Shown in pieces: positions 42,911 through 53,938 of a stretch of DNA of 64,000 bases (the stretch's first letter is position 1; every line of letters starts with the position of its first letter). Under the pieces are notes generated by a model. The model saw only the letters and a program-made list of their open reading frames with translations. It did not search any database and was not told the DNA's origin. The DNA lies in contig CM066033.1 of the NCBI GenBank assembly GCA_033557465.1, positions 18,167,080-18,231,079 of the forward strand, read 5' to 3'. The translations under genes were made by a program, and so were the position numbers. This DNA is from Ichthyophis bannanicus (taxonomy: Eukaryota; Chordata; Amphibia; Gymnophiona; Ichthyophiidae).

Positions 42911-44380
42911 TTTCTTTATCGTCCATCCAGTCCAGTTGCGTAGGTTATGCATGACTACCAGCAGATGGAGACTGAGAATCATTAGCTTGATCTTTCTGAC
43001 GTCATGGTACAAAGGGATCTGTGCAGCCTCGATCTGTCCAGTATTTCTCAGTCTCCAGCAGATGGAGATTAGCATAGTCCTGTGCAATCTGTATCGGATG
43101 GAATTTTTTTGAGGTATTTTTGTGGAAACGATAGTGCTCTAGGGTGCAGAACCTGGTGGTGCCAGGTCCCTCCCCCTTTCCCCCCACCGGCACATCTCCT
43201 CTATTTCCTAGAGCTACTTTGGTGTAGCCAGGAGAGGGGTAATTTCCCTTCTTCATGCTGAACTTGGTGGGGCAGCAGGAAGAAATAGTCTGCTGATATT
43301 TCTGTACAAAAGAGAGAGAACCACTTAGCAGATGTGTTGCTATTGCCCTTGGCTTTCTTGCTTTTTGGTGGCTGCTCTTTTTTATTCTGGGGTATTACTA
43401 TTAATGATGATATTAAGTACATTCCAACCGCGGGTAGGCCCACTGAACACAGGATAATTTGGAGGAGCGTTTCTTGCTGTGAAGGGCTGCCATTTTAGTG
43501 TACTGTTCAGCCCGCTTTTTTGTCATGGTAGCAAGGCTATGGGTTCAGGCCTCAGGCTGGGGGTAGCTCTCCCAAGGCACTGGGATTCTGGTTTAGGGAA
43601 AGGAGCCCCTTTGTAGGCATGGATCAGGGGGCTGGTACGTTTTCCATACTCAACGTAATTTCCTATTTTTGGTTAGGCTTGGTAGAATTGATTCTGGTAA
43701 GATATTAGGCTCCTTTCTGTCGCAGGTCGCTTTAGTTCTAGGGTAGGTGTATGTTTTCTGGTAAGTACATAGCTCTAGAGGTATTTTTGATTGCAGCTAG
43801 TTTTGCGAGCTATGTTGAGCAGGGGCCGTCTTTCTTTTGCCTGTATAGCTCGGCTTACAACTTGAGTCCACCAGTTCATTGCATCCCGGTGCTGGTGTGT
43901 AACAGGAACAGTAAATACTTAAAATTGCAGATCTCTCTCCAGAAGTAGCAGTCTCCTTTTATAGTCCTTCAAGACACTCTCTACAGTAGATGTTTTGTAC
44001 TCATAGATGGCTCTCCCAGCTGCAGCACTGAATTAAGTACATACAAATCCAAAGGTCACCAGCTCAATTCCATCAACAGCTCTGAGGTGGTACATGAATT
44101 GTCTGTGTTTCCCATGCTGTGGCCTTTTGCAGTGCTGCCTAAGAGTATACTGGGTCAGACCAAGGTCCATCAAGCCCAGTATTCTGTTCCCATCAGTGAC
44201 TCACATCTTGTAGCGATATACAGCTGTTCAGTAGTAGTAATAGATCCCTTTGTACCATGATGTCAGAAAGATCAAGCCAATGATTCTCAGTTTCCATCTG
44301 CTGGTAGGCATGCATAATCTATGCATCTGGGCTGGACCGGAGGGACTCAAGGAAAGACAATTAGCAGGTAAGGTGTAAAT
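42911..44380. mobile_element. Short DIRS-like inverted-repeat element G, non-coding
   Basis: Inverted repeats of at least 110 bp (42911-43021 and 44246-44380) have the family A/E style: the left end starts tttctttatcgtcc as in E, the right end has 'aattagcaggtaag'. They include TGACGTCA at 42997-43004. The roughly 1.2-kb interior has no DIRS genes and I found no internal complementary region, so it is either a deletion derivative or a non-autonomous form. A CR1-type 3' end lies in it at 44140-44205 on the minus strand. Confidence 0.7.
44140..44205 (-). mobile_element. CR1-like LINE 3' end inside element G
   Basis: Read on the minus strand, the 'gggaacagaatactgggcttgatgga' phrase and the 'tctgacccagta' phrase match the ends of the LINEs at 1-285 and 3690-5441. 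Only the terminal 60-70 bases are present. Confidence 0.6.
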
Positions 44381-44529
44381 TCACTATGTTATGTACAATA
44401 TCTTGAGAAATAATTGGAAATAATATTATGACATTATTATGACAAATATTAATGACATAATAATAATAATGTCATAATATTTGAATAGGATGTTCAAAGG
44501 TAAACAACAAAAAAACAGGTCTGTGCAAC

Positions 44530-45050
44530 TTAGTCATAGTAATTTCTGAGTAAAAAAACAAAATATGACCTGGACAGGATTAATGTCACCCTTATATTTG
44601 GTTGCACAATCCTTGACAGTCTCCAGCGTTTCTTGTAGCCATCTATAAATTTCATAAATCTGTCTGCTGGTAGTTTCTCCCACTCTTCAACTGCGATTTG
44701 TTCCAGCTCATGAATGTTTCCAGGATTCCTTTTACCAATGGCAGATCTCAGCTCTTTCCAAAGGTTCTTGATTAGACTGAGATCGGGACTCATTGCTAGC
44801 CAGTTTAAAACAGTCCATGTGTTCTTTCTAACCATTCTTTTATACTTTTGGATGTATGTTTTGGGTCATTGTTCTGCTAAAGGATCCATGACCTTTGAAC
44901 CAGACCTAGCTTTCTGACACTAGGTAACACATTTTGCTCCAAAATACCTTGGTAGTCCTCTGATTTCATGATTCCTCTAATACATTCCAGTCCTCCAGTT
45001 CCTGAGGCAGCAAAACAGCCCTCCAACATATATGTCCTGCCAAGTTACTG
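44530..45050 (-). pseudogene. Tc1/mariner-type transposase, C-terminal remnant
   Basis: The minus frame ending at 44530 reads LNWLAMSPDLSLIKNLWKEL, KRNPGNIHELEQIAVEEWEKL and IDGYKKRW, the typical end of a Tc1 transposase. In the SPDLxxIENLW motif the catalytic glutamate is lysine. More degenerate transposase sequence continues towards 45050 (for example around 44840-44950). Terminal inverted repeats were not found. Confidence 0.85.
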
Positions 45051-45059
45051 ATTTACATA

Positions 45060-46063
45060 CAAAGTCCCTCGGCAGTAAGACACTATCGGTCTTTCATGAA
45101 AACATTGATAAGACTGGAGGATCCCACCAATGCTTGTAAATCAATGATGCAATAATAGTGTCTTCATAGAAAAATGGTAATACACATACTAAAGGAGAAG
45201 ATACTGACTGTGTTTGAACTGCAGGGGCCAATAATAACTCAGGTTCATACAGGCTTCTCAAATATGCCTGTTTTAACAATCTTTCTTGGATAGCCCCCTT
45301 CCATATATCGATCACTTAAAGTGGTTGCTTGTATTTTATATTCATCCACATCATAACAAATGTGCCGAAGCCGTAAAAACTGACTGATGGGAAGACCCCG
45401 TTTTAACTTGATCGGATGATGACTTTAGAAATACAACAAATTGTTTTTCACCACAACTTTTTTATGGGAAGCGGTTAACAATTTTGTTTCTGTTTTCATT
45501 ATTCTAAGATCCAAAGAGGCTATCTGTTCCAATTCGATAGCACTATCAAATTTCAAATTGATTTACAATTATTAAGCCATTTTACAAAATCTTGCAAAAG
45601 AGAAAAGGGTCCCTGCCAAAGACAAAAGATATCATCAAGAAACCTTCTCCATACTTAAATATATTGCATAGTGGGGGCCACCGTTGCTCCCATAGCAATC
45701 CCAAAAACCTGGAAGTAATAGGAGCCATTAAAACAAAAATAATTCTCACATAATACTAGTTGGAGTAATTGAAGCACATATGATTTAGGTAATCGAGCTG
45801 GTAATATATCCGGCCACTCCAACTTTGACAGCACCTCCAGAGCTTTTGTTCAAGCATTTGTGTACAAGTAGTTAATATCCAATGTAACTAGATCGGTAGA
45901 AAGGACATCATCTATTGACAATAGTGCATTCAACATTTGAGTACTTCAGGTAGGACCGGGCTTGTGCAGTTAGTGGATTAAGCAAACGACCCACAAAAAT
46001 TGACAATAGCTCCAAAACACAATTAGTCCCCACCAGACATGCAACAGCCCACACCCGAGCGGG
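45060..46063 (-). pseudogene. Penelope-like element RT fragment (copy 1)
   Basis: A broken frame on the minus strand has VTLDINYLYTN, FQVFGIAMGATVAPT, then WRRFLDDIFCLW (catalytic loop LDDIF) and a C-terminal region (45315-45094 includes YEDTIIASLIYKHW). These match the RT of Penelope-like elements and copy 2 below. The 5' part and the GIY-YIG endonuclease are missing. DIRS D begins immediately to its right. Confidence 0.75.
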
Positions 46064-46333
46064 AAGAGTAGTTACTCACCTGTAACAGGTGTTCTCCAGG
46101 AGCAGCAGGAATCAGTCCTTACATATGGGTGATGTCGGCGCCGACGGAGCCCTCGTGCGGAGCATTTCCCCAGCTTTCAAAGAAAGCCTTTGGGAATTGC
46201 AGCGCGCATGCGCGGTCCTCTTCCTGCCCAAGGGTGCCATCTTGCTCAGTCTGATGACATAGCTAAAAGACAGCAAAAAAGTTAGCAAAAATAATTCATA
46301 TGACTGCAACTCCAAGGGGAGGAGGGAGGGTTG

Positions 46334-46430
46334 TGAGGACTGATTCCTGCAGCTCCTGGAGAACACCTGTTACAGGTGAGTAACTACTCTTTCTCCAGGA
46401 CCAAGCAGGAAGTCAGTCCTCACATATGGG
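46334..46430 (-). repeat. Internal complementary region of DIRS D
   Basis: Contains the two element ends fused: the palindrome and donor side ('gagaacacctgttacaggtgagtaactactc') joined to 'tttctccaggaccaagcag'. It faces the recombinase end at 46570, the same spacing as in B. Confidence 0.9.
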
Positions 46431-46569
46431 ACTCCCCAGCTTAAGGCTACCGGAGACCTCAAGCCGAAAAAATGAGCTCCCTGTAGCTCGTCAGTATGTA
46501 AGGAAGGAATCTTCTCTGAAAACGCCCCCGACCGGTAGCCCAACACCAGGGCCGGAGGGTAGGAGTTGC

Positions 46570-47645
46570 CTAAACCCCAAAGAGATTATGGAGTACTGCC
46601 TGCCCGAAAGCACTGTCCCTGCAGGACTCCCTCTCAAGGCAGTAATGGGCCGCAAAAGTCTGGCTTGAAGACCAAGTAGCGGCCCGGCAGATATCTGCCA
46701 ATGGAACAGAGCGGAGATGAGCCACTGACGCAGCCTTCGCCCTGACACGATGAGCCATGACTCGACCCTCCAACGAGAGGCCGGCTGCCGCATTAGCCCA
46801 GGCGATACAGTCAGCAACCCATATGGACAAAGTACGCTTGGAGACAGGTAGCCCCAACTTATTGGGATCAAAAGAAACGAAGAGCTGAACAGCCCTCCTA
46901 TGCTCCCGCGTACAGTCAAGGTAGAAGGACAACGCCCTCCTACAGTCCAGGGTATGCAGGACCATCTCAGCCCGGCTGGCATGCGGTCTGGGACAGAAGG
47001 TCAGAAGAACCACCTCCTGGTTGAGGTGAAAAGGTGAAACAACCTTAGGAAGAAATTTAGGGTGAGTCCGTAAGACTACCCGGTTGTTGTAGAACCGCAT
47101 GTAAGGGGGATCAGACACTAGTGCCTGAAGTTCACTTACTCGCCTAGCAAAGGTAAGAGCTACCAAAAACAAGGTTTTCCAGGAGAGAAAACGTAAAGGG
47201 CAGGTAGCCATAGGTTCAAAGGGTGGACAAGTAAGCCGCTGTAAGACCACATTCAGATCCCACTCAGAGGCTGGTGGACGTAAAGGAGGCTTAAGCAGGA
47301 GGAGGCCTCTGAGAAAACGAGCCACCAAAGGGTGGTTGGAAAGAGGCCTCCCGTCCACCAGGGAGTGGTGCGCTGAGAGAGCACTGAGGTGAACCCTGAC
47401 AGAATTGAACTTAAGGCCTAGATTGGACAGGTAAAGCAAATATTGCAATACTACAACTACCAAGCACGAGAAAGGATTCTCACTGTGCTGAGTACACCAT
47501 GCAGAGAATCTACGCCACTTAAGAGCGTAAGATTTCCTGGTGGAAGGCCGCCGAGAGGCTAAGACTACGTCTTCCACCTCCCTAGGCAGTAGCAGGGGAG
47601 CCAGGACTACCCTTTCAGCAGCCAGGCCATCAGATGAAGGGACCG
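46570..47645 (-). CDS. DIRS tyrosine recombinase (element D)
   Basis: Complete recombinase domain: LASRRPSTRKSYALKWRRFS, the catalytic arginine in LTFARRVSELQAL, the H-x-x-R box in MAHRVRAKAASVA and the tyrosine in FAAHYCLERES, ending FGQAVLHNLFGV. As in B the frame is open much farther upstream (to 48366) across the methyltransferase and RNase H region, with no ATG near the domain; coordinates here begin where homology with B begins. It overlaps the end of pol by about 30 bases. Confidence 0.85.
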
Positions 47646-48491
47646 GAGGTTGGGATGCAAGAGAGATCCCTGGTCCTGAGACAGGAGATCGTGTTGAAAC
47701 CCCAGAGGAAGAGGAGTGTCCACCGCTAGTTGCAGCAGAAGGGGGAACCACTGTTGCCTCGGCCACCTGGGGGCTATGAGAATCATTGAGGCCCCGTCCT
47801 TGAGGACTTTGAACAGAGTCCGGGACCCTAGTGGCATGGGAGGAAACGCATACAGGAGGCCTATGGACCACGAGATCAGAAACACATCCGCTGCTACTCT
47901 GAGAGGATGCGGTTGTCTGGAACAGAACCTCGGCAGTTGCCGGTTCAGAGGACTGGCAAAAAGATCCATGCTGGGGAGGCCCCACTTCAGAAAGATCTGC
48001 TGAACTACCAATGGATTCAATCTCCATTCGTGTGGTTGCAGGATTCTGCTCAGTTTGTCTGCCAGGTAATTTTCTTGACCTGGAAGGTAGACAGCCTTGA
48101 GGAGTATTCCGTGAGAGACTGCCCAAGAGCACAGCCTCTGTGCTTCCCGACAGAGAAGGTAGGAGCCTTTTCCTCCTTGTTTGTTCACATAGAACATGGC
48201 AACTTGATTGTCCGTCTGGACCAGCACAGACTGTTAAGACGTGAGGTGGGAGAAGGCTCTCAGAGCTAGGCGTATCGCCCGTAGCTCCAGGAAGTTGATC
48301 TGCTGAGCAGCCTCCCAAGGAGTCCAGAGACCCTGAGTACATACCCCTTGGCAATGTGCCCCCCAACCTTGAAGAGAAGCATCTGTAGTCAGCACCCGAG
48401 AAGGCGGAGGGGGTTGAAAACCCACTCCGAGCACCAGATTCGGAAGATGAAGTTCATATGTTAATTGTACATAGTTCAAGAAATCGTTCAA
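47607..48491 (-). pseudogene. DIRS D RNase H and methyltransferase region
   Basis: RNase H begins with LTTDASLQGWGAH and NFLELRAIRLAL (48491-48239), stops at TAA near 48236 where B has a histidine codon, then resumes LVQTDNQVAMFYVNKQ and LADKLSR. The methyltransferase-like region follows (MDLFASPLNRQLPRF, LLYAFPP, LIAPRWPRQQWFP) and ends at 47607. Apart from that stop and the LINE insertion just upstream, it is well conserved. Confidence 0.85.
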
Positions 48492-48601
48492 TGTAAAAAC
48501 AGAAATGTTTCACTGTTTCCTTAACTGTTATATGTAAACCGCACCTGATCTTCGGAAGGTTCCGGTATATAAAAATTTGTTAAATAAAAAAAATAAAATA
48601 A
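48453..48601 (+). mobile_element. 5'-truncated L2-like LINE tail inserted in DIRS D
   Basis: About 150 bases with a hairpin (ACCG...CGGT at about 48538-48568), TATATAAA and an A-rich AAATA tail, bordered by ATGAAG at 48447-48452 and 48602-48607. It interrupts pol between RT and RNase H. This is the same tail type as at 27.4, 41.8, 52.9 and 54.9 kb. Confidence 0.85.
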
Positions 48602-48688
48602 ATGAAGCCACCAGTGTAGAGAAGAGATGAGCAGATTGGATATTCTCACTGAGTCTGCAAGGCTCCCTGTGGCTTGATGCCACTGAAG

Positions 48689-49744
48689 TCAAAGGCTCCA
48701 CTGAGCAGGCCGCATGTGGAGGCGAGCATTGGGGGTTACATGAACCGTAGAAGCCATATGGCCGAGAAGTCTCAGGAATTGCCTGGCGGAGACCAGGGAA
48801 TTGCTGTGAAACTGCCTGGCTACATCCATCAACCTGTGGGCCCTGTCCACTGGTAGAAAAGCCTTCGCCTGAAGAGTGTCGAGCCTTGCTCCTATCAATT
48901 CTAAGTTTTGGGATGGGAGCAAAGTGGACTTTGCGAAGTTTATGACAAACCCCAGGTGCTGAAGCAGAGCCACAGTGCGAAGGGTGGCTTGACTGGCCTC
49001 CCGGGAAGACTGGCCCCTTATGAGCCAGTCGTCCAGGTACGGAAACACAAAAAGGCCTTGAAGCCTTAGGTAGGCCGCCACCACTGCCAGGCACTTGGTG
49101 AACACCCTGGGGGTGGAGGATAGGCCAAAGGGCAGTACCCTGTACTGGTAGTGGTTTCCCCCCACCACAAACCTGAGATATTGTCGGTGGTCTGGATGAA
49201 TAAGGATGTGAGTATAAGCATCCTTTAAATCTAAGGAGCATAGCCAATCTCCCTGCTGGAGGTAGGGCAGCAGGATTCCAAGGGTAAGCATCATGAACTT
49301 TTCCCTCTCCAGGAACTTGTTGAGGTTGCGCAAGTCTAGGATGGGTCTGAGGTCTCCTGTTCTTTTTGGTACCAGAAAGTACCTGGAATAGAAGCCGTGA
49401 CCTCTCAGGTGGTGGGGCACCGGTTCCACAGCCTGGTCCTTTAGCAGACTTGCTAACTCCTGAAGGAGTAGGTCCCTGTGCAGAGGGAGTCTTGGAGGCT
49501 CCCCTGGAAAATAGGAGGGAGGTACCTGGTGAAAATGGAGAAGATGGCCCTTGTGGACTATTTGGAGCACCCAGGCATCTGATGTGACGGCCGACAACCT
49601 GTGGGCAAAGTGGGCCAGCCGGCCTCCTGTGCTGATGTGAGCCAGGTGAGGAGAAGAGGCTATGCTTACTGAGTCAAAAAACCCCACCCTGCTGAGCAGG
49701 GGCCGGTGTTGCTGGCTTGGGGGCCTTCTACCTACGGGGCCCAT
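48689..49744 (-). pseudogene. DIRS D reverse transcriptase
   Basis: A 351-codon frame starting MGPVGRRPP and running through FYSRYFLVPKRTG, ILDLRNLNKFL, SLDLKDAYTHILIHP, LPFGLSSTPRVFTK and the catalytic YLDD at about 49035. Its ATG overlaps the end of Gag in another frame (GHGPRR stop at 49728). All RT catalytic residues are present; the downstream part of pol is cut off by the LINE insertion at 48601. Confidence 0.88.
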
Positions 49745-51590
49745 GACCCTGCCCCTTGGCCTGCTGACCCTGTTGGGGAGCTGTAGAGGCCTGATAATGA
49801 GGGTATTGTTTATAGGCAGATGACTTCCTCGGGTAAAAGGTCTTTTTTCCCGAGCCCTTCTTTTTCTGAGAAGGGACAGAGGTTTTCCTGGAAAGCCTAG
49901 TCCTGGTCAGAGTCTCGGTCTCGAGTTCTGCAGCCTTTTCAGCCATGGGCTTGCCAAAGAGGTTTTCACTTCAGCAGGGGACATCGACCAACTTGTCCTG
50001 CACCCATGGCTCGAGGTCGGATGACTGTAGCCAAGCCTGTCGGCGGGCACCGATGCCAGCACCAGCTACATGGGACGAAGCCTCGAAGCCATCGTAGGCT
50101 GCCCGAGAGATAAACTTCGAGCACTCTCGAATACCAGTGGACAAGGCCTGGAACCTCTGCAAAGGTTCCTCGGAGAGACCAGCAGAGAACCTGGCAATCT
50201 CTTTTGCCAGGTCTCGGAGGTACATGCCCATGTAGAGCTGGTATGTCTGGACACGGCAAGCAAGCATAGAGCCCTGGAAGCACTTCTTACCGAGGGCATC
50301 CAGGTTCTGTGCCTCCCGGCCGGGAGGCACCGAGGAGTGCATCTTCTGACTTTTCAGTCGATGCATGGCCGATTCCACAACCATGGAGTGATGCGGTAAT
50401 TGTGCCTTTTGGAACCCGGGGCTCTTGCGGACTCGATAGATGGAATCGACCAGCTTGCTTAACACCGGCGTCGAGGCCGGGGTCTCCCACATGCGGAAAA
50501 GCAGCCGCTCCAGCATCGGAGGAACCGGTACAGTAAAGGGCTCCTTCGGGGGAGAGTCATACTGGAGGGCCTCGAGCTCCTCGGCTCGAGGCTCCTCCTT
50601 GGGATCCGCGGGGAAGGCCAAGGCCTTGGCCATATCCCGCACGAAGTCCGAGAACCGGGTATCCTCCGGTGGGGATCGTCTCCGAGGCTCGGACTCCGGT
50701 GAGTCCGATGGGACACACCAAGTCCGATAAGTGCCGGGTGACTCTTCGTCCTCCGAATCCCAGCCCAATTCCTCGGAGGAGGAATGGAGTGGCTCCGTGC
50801 GGGCGGGCACCGATGCCATCCGCCCCGACGCCGAGGGTACCGGCGTCGACGACCTCGGTCCCGAACGGGAGGCCGAGGGAGACCGTGACCGAGGATCAAC
50901 TCGAGCCCGCATGGACTCGAGGATCGGCTCGGCCTCTGGGGTCGACTTGGACATCGAGGTCCCGGTGGTCGGGGCAGATGCATCGGTGAGACCGGCGATC
51001 AATGCCCGCTGCTGTTCCATGAAGGCAGCGAGGCTGCTCTCCAAGGCCGTCAACCTGAGTCCGAGCTCAGGAGACCCAGCAGCTCTCGACTCGGGACCCG
51101 ACGTTGGCTCCCCTGGAGGAGAGTCCACGAGGACTACAGCACTCACGTGTCCGGGAGACTCCATCTCAATACGAGGATGTTTTGCAGGCCTCTCCGACTC
51201 CGAAGACCCGGGACGGCTATCGGGGCTATGCGACCTGGCCCTTGAGGAACCAGGAGCGTCCACCGACGACGCCCTCATCGGTTTCTTCTTCCTGCGATGT
51301 TCCCGCGAAGGAGACCCCCGCTCAGAGGAACCCCGACGCTGCTCGGGGCCGGAGTCCGGAGACGTCGAGGCCTCTGACGAAGTCCGGGCCCGTCCGAACG
51401 CGGAGTCAGAGAAGATCCTATCCTTCTGGTGCTGCCGACTCCTCAACGCCTTCGAGGACATCTTGCCACATGGACCACAGATCATCGGGTCATGATCGGG
51501 TCCGAGGCAGCGGAGGCAGCAGTCATGTGTGTCGGTAAGAGACATAAGTTTCTTACACCAATCACACTTCTTAAACCCGCTGGTAGCCAT
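49728..51590 (-). pseudogene. DIRS D Gag
   Basis: Starts MATSGFKKCDWCKKLMSL with the same paired cysteine module as B, then Ser/Arg/Pro-rich sequence and the SDFVRDMAKALAFPADP domain. It is open from 51590 to a TGA at 49971, where B has AGA. The same frame continues (49946-49728) through a Lys-rich tail (KKKGSGKKTFYPRK) to the natural end at QGHGPRR, four codons after the RT start in the other frame. So one nonsense codon breaks an otherwise full Gag of about 620 codons. Confidence 0.85.
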
Positions 51591-51997
51591 CGGGGGAAAA
51601 AGGGCCCCTGTGAGGTCAAAAGACCGGGCTGCCAGTGAAAAAAGAAAATAGCGCGAACACTAGTCACAAAGGACAAAAACCGAAAAAGGAGAGCGTGGAC
51701 TCGATACCGGCGTATCAGGTCCAGGCGGGAAAAGGATCCGGCGTCGAACCGAAGGAGAAAAAAGAAAAATAGGGAAATCAACTTTTTCCTTGGTGAAAAA
51801 TGAACTACGTCCATCAGGCTCCGCGGAAAAAAGAAGACTGAGCAAGATGGCACCCTTGGGCGGGAAGAGGACCGCGCATGCGCGCTGCAATTCCCAAAGG
51901 CTTTCTTTGAAAGCTGGGGAAATGCTCCGCACGAAGGCTCCGTCGGCGCCGACGTCACCCATATGTGAGGACTGACTTCCTGCTTGGTCCTGGAGAA

Positions 51998-52605
51998 TCA
52001 ATCAATGCAAAATCCCTGAGAAAAATCCCCACCATGTGAATTACGAATGCTTTTTGTCGGACCGCAATGAGGGAGGTTTAGATAGTCTTCAAAACCACAC
52101 CCGCCAATTGGGGTCCATTTTAAATCGAACAAATAATGTTCTGTAGCAATAATTTTTAATATATATCATAAACTTAACTTCAAACTCCAAGAGAAGAAAC
52201 GTTGCTGTTGTATAAAATGTCCACAACTCCAAGATCACGACGTGCACGTTTCGGGAACCGCTCGTCCCTGTATCAAGTGCTCTTTGTGTCGGTCACAACG
52301 ATATAATTCTTCTCCAATTTCTCACTCAAAAAAAGACGTTGCTCGTCAGCATTAAAAAACGCCGTTTTTTGCCGGATAGCCAATCACTGCCGAGGATTAA
52401 CCAAATCTTCATTGGTCAGCTATCTCGTCAATCATCTGGGAACTTGATGTGAAGAGGGGAACACATGTGTAACCCCTCATCCAATTGGATGAAATCCGAT
52501 CAATGAACTAAACCTACAAAGCCCAGTGACGTGAATGCTAGAGAACAGCCCGAGAAAGAGGGAGATCCCACCATCACAGGGAATCCCACAATACAAGGGC
52601 TCAGT
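51998..52605 (-). other. 3' non-coding region of Penelope-like element
   Basis: Lies directly downstream (minus strand) of the GIY-YIG stop at 52606. It has no open frame. A sequence with 'cgtttcgggaaccgctcg' and inverted words occurs near 52230-52260, and this kind of region is where Penelope-like elements carry their terminal repeats, but no second copy is found here to prove it. Confidence 0.4.
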
Positions 52606-52865
52606 TTAAAGAACACTTAACCATTCAATTTCCCTATTCAAGCCATTCGGTTGTACACTTTGTAGATCATAAATCCAGCATTGTTCACAACGCTGTAAAC
52701 GTGCAGTCCTGTCACCCCCCCTGGGGTCATCCGGAATGTAGTCAATGACCGTCCACCTTAGTTTATCAAATGTGTGACCCTGTTCAAGGCAATGCTCCAC
52801 TATAGGTGCAGAACGGATGTTTTGTTGTAACCGAGATGCATGTTCACCGATCCTTGTCTTAATAG
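52606..52865 (-). pseudogene. Penelope GIY-YIG endonuclease, C-terminal part
   Basis: Continues the endonuclease after the LINE insertion: KTRIGEHASRLQQNIR-like sequence in the frame, then VEHCLEQGHTFDKLRW and VIDYIPDDPRGGDR, ending at the stop at 52606. The histidine-rich EH...H..E pattern fits the GIY-YIG family of Penelope-like elements. In an intact element this nuclease opens the target DNA. Confidence 0.8.
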
Positions 52866-52999
52866 GTCTTATTTATTTATTTATTTATTTACATTCTCTT
52901 ATATACCGCGCTATTCTGCATCAGTGCGGTTTACATTGAACAAACTGAAATTACATTGAACAGGGCATTATAACTTGGAGATAACTATTTTACAGGGAA
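52866..52999 (-). mobile_element. 5'-truncated L2-like LINE tail in Penelope element
   Basis: About 134 bases bordered by AATAG at 52861-52865 and 53000-53004. Read on the minus strand: hairpin ACCGCAC...GCGCGGT (about 52905-52935), TATATAAG and an AAATA repeat tail. It splits the GIY-YIG domain right after LLYVGRTI. Confidence 0.85.
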
Positions 53000-53938
53000 A
53001 ATAGTACGACCTACATATAATAGAGGGCACTCACATAAAATTAAATAAACTACATATGACGAAGTGCATGTGGTGGACCAGCGACGTTTATAAATACGCC
53101 CCGTCAGGGGATGATCCCACGATGTTCCTGATATAGTATTACTGCAAAACTTGCATTGGTGACATGGAAAATGGCCGCAAGAAGTGTTCGGGACCGATGG
53201 TTTGTCCAGTGTAGTGGTGGAATGGACTAAAATGTCCCGAAAGTTGGAAGCTTTTTTGAAAGCTGGCATAAACGAGTGGGCTAAACTAGGATGCACCGAT
53301 AGAACAGGCCAATGTTGTCGGAGAATACCCACCACTGCATTGCTGCAAACCTTATAGGGAAAAATAACCACAATTTTTTTATTTTCTGAATCAGACACCT
53401 GAGATGATGAATAAAATAACCAATCACGATGAGTGAAATGAGCACGCTTATATGCTCGTTCGATCACTGAAGCAGGATATCCTCGCACAAGCAATCGGTT
53501 TTTCAACTCCTGAGCATGAAAGTGAAATTCTCTCACAGTAGAACACAATCTACGTAACCTCAAAAATTGGCTGTAGGGAAGTCCCTTCTTCATTGCGGCA
53601 GGGTGGAAACTGTTGTAGTTCAGTAAACTGTTCCTTTGTACTGGTTTACGGAACAAAGTGGTTTGCAAGGAAGTGTCCTCACGATAAATCAACATATCCA
53701 GAAATTCTATCTGCTGTGGATCATTATGTGCAGTGAATTGAATATTCGGTTTTTGATCGTTTAACCACAAAAGAAATTCAGACAACTTTTCCATGCTGGC
53801 CGTCCATATAAAAAATATGTCGTCCAAGAACCTCCTCCACAATAAAATGTGTGCAAAAAATGTTGACAAATAAATCAAATTTTCTTCCATCTGAGCCAAA
53901 TATAAAGTGGCGATTGAGGGGGCTACCGTGGCCCCCAT
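53000..53938 (-). pseudogene. Penelope RT C-terminal part and GIY-YIG N-terminus
   Basis: The frame begins MGATVAPSIATLYLAQ, has the RT catalytic loop in WRRFLDDIFFIW, then LDMLIYREDTSLQTTLFRKP and HFTHRDWLFY, a CGHFPCHQCKFC cysteine cluster, and the GIY-YIG start YVVYLILCECPLLYVGRTI. This domain order (RT then GIY-YIG, with the cysteine motif between) is specific to Penelope-like elements. Confidence 0.92.

Larger units (their letters stand above)
46066..51997 (-). mobile_element. DIRS-like retrotransposon D (family B type)
   Basis: A 5.9-kb minus-strand element with inverted terminal repeats (46066-46251 and about 51836-51997) and an internal complementary region (46334-46430). Its Gag, RT, RNase H, methyltransferase and recombinase are all close relatives of element B. 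It carries a small LINE insertion at 48453-48601 and at least two nonsense codons (TGA after VDVPC in Gag, TAA in RNase H near 48236). Both termini retain the sequence predicted from the internal complementary region. Confidence 0.92.
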
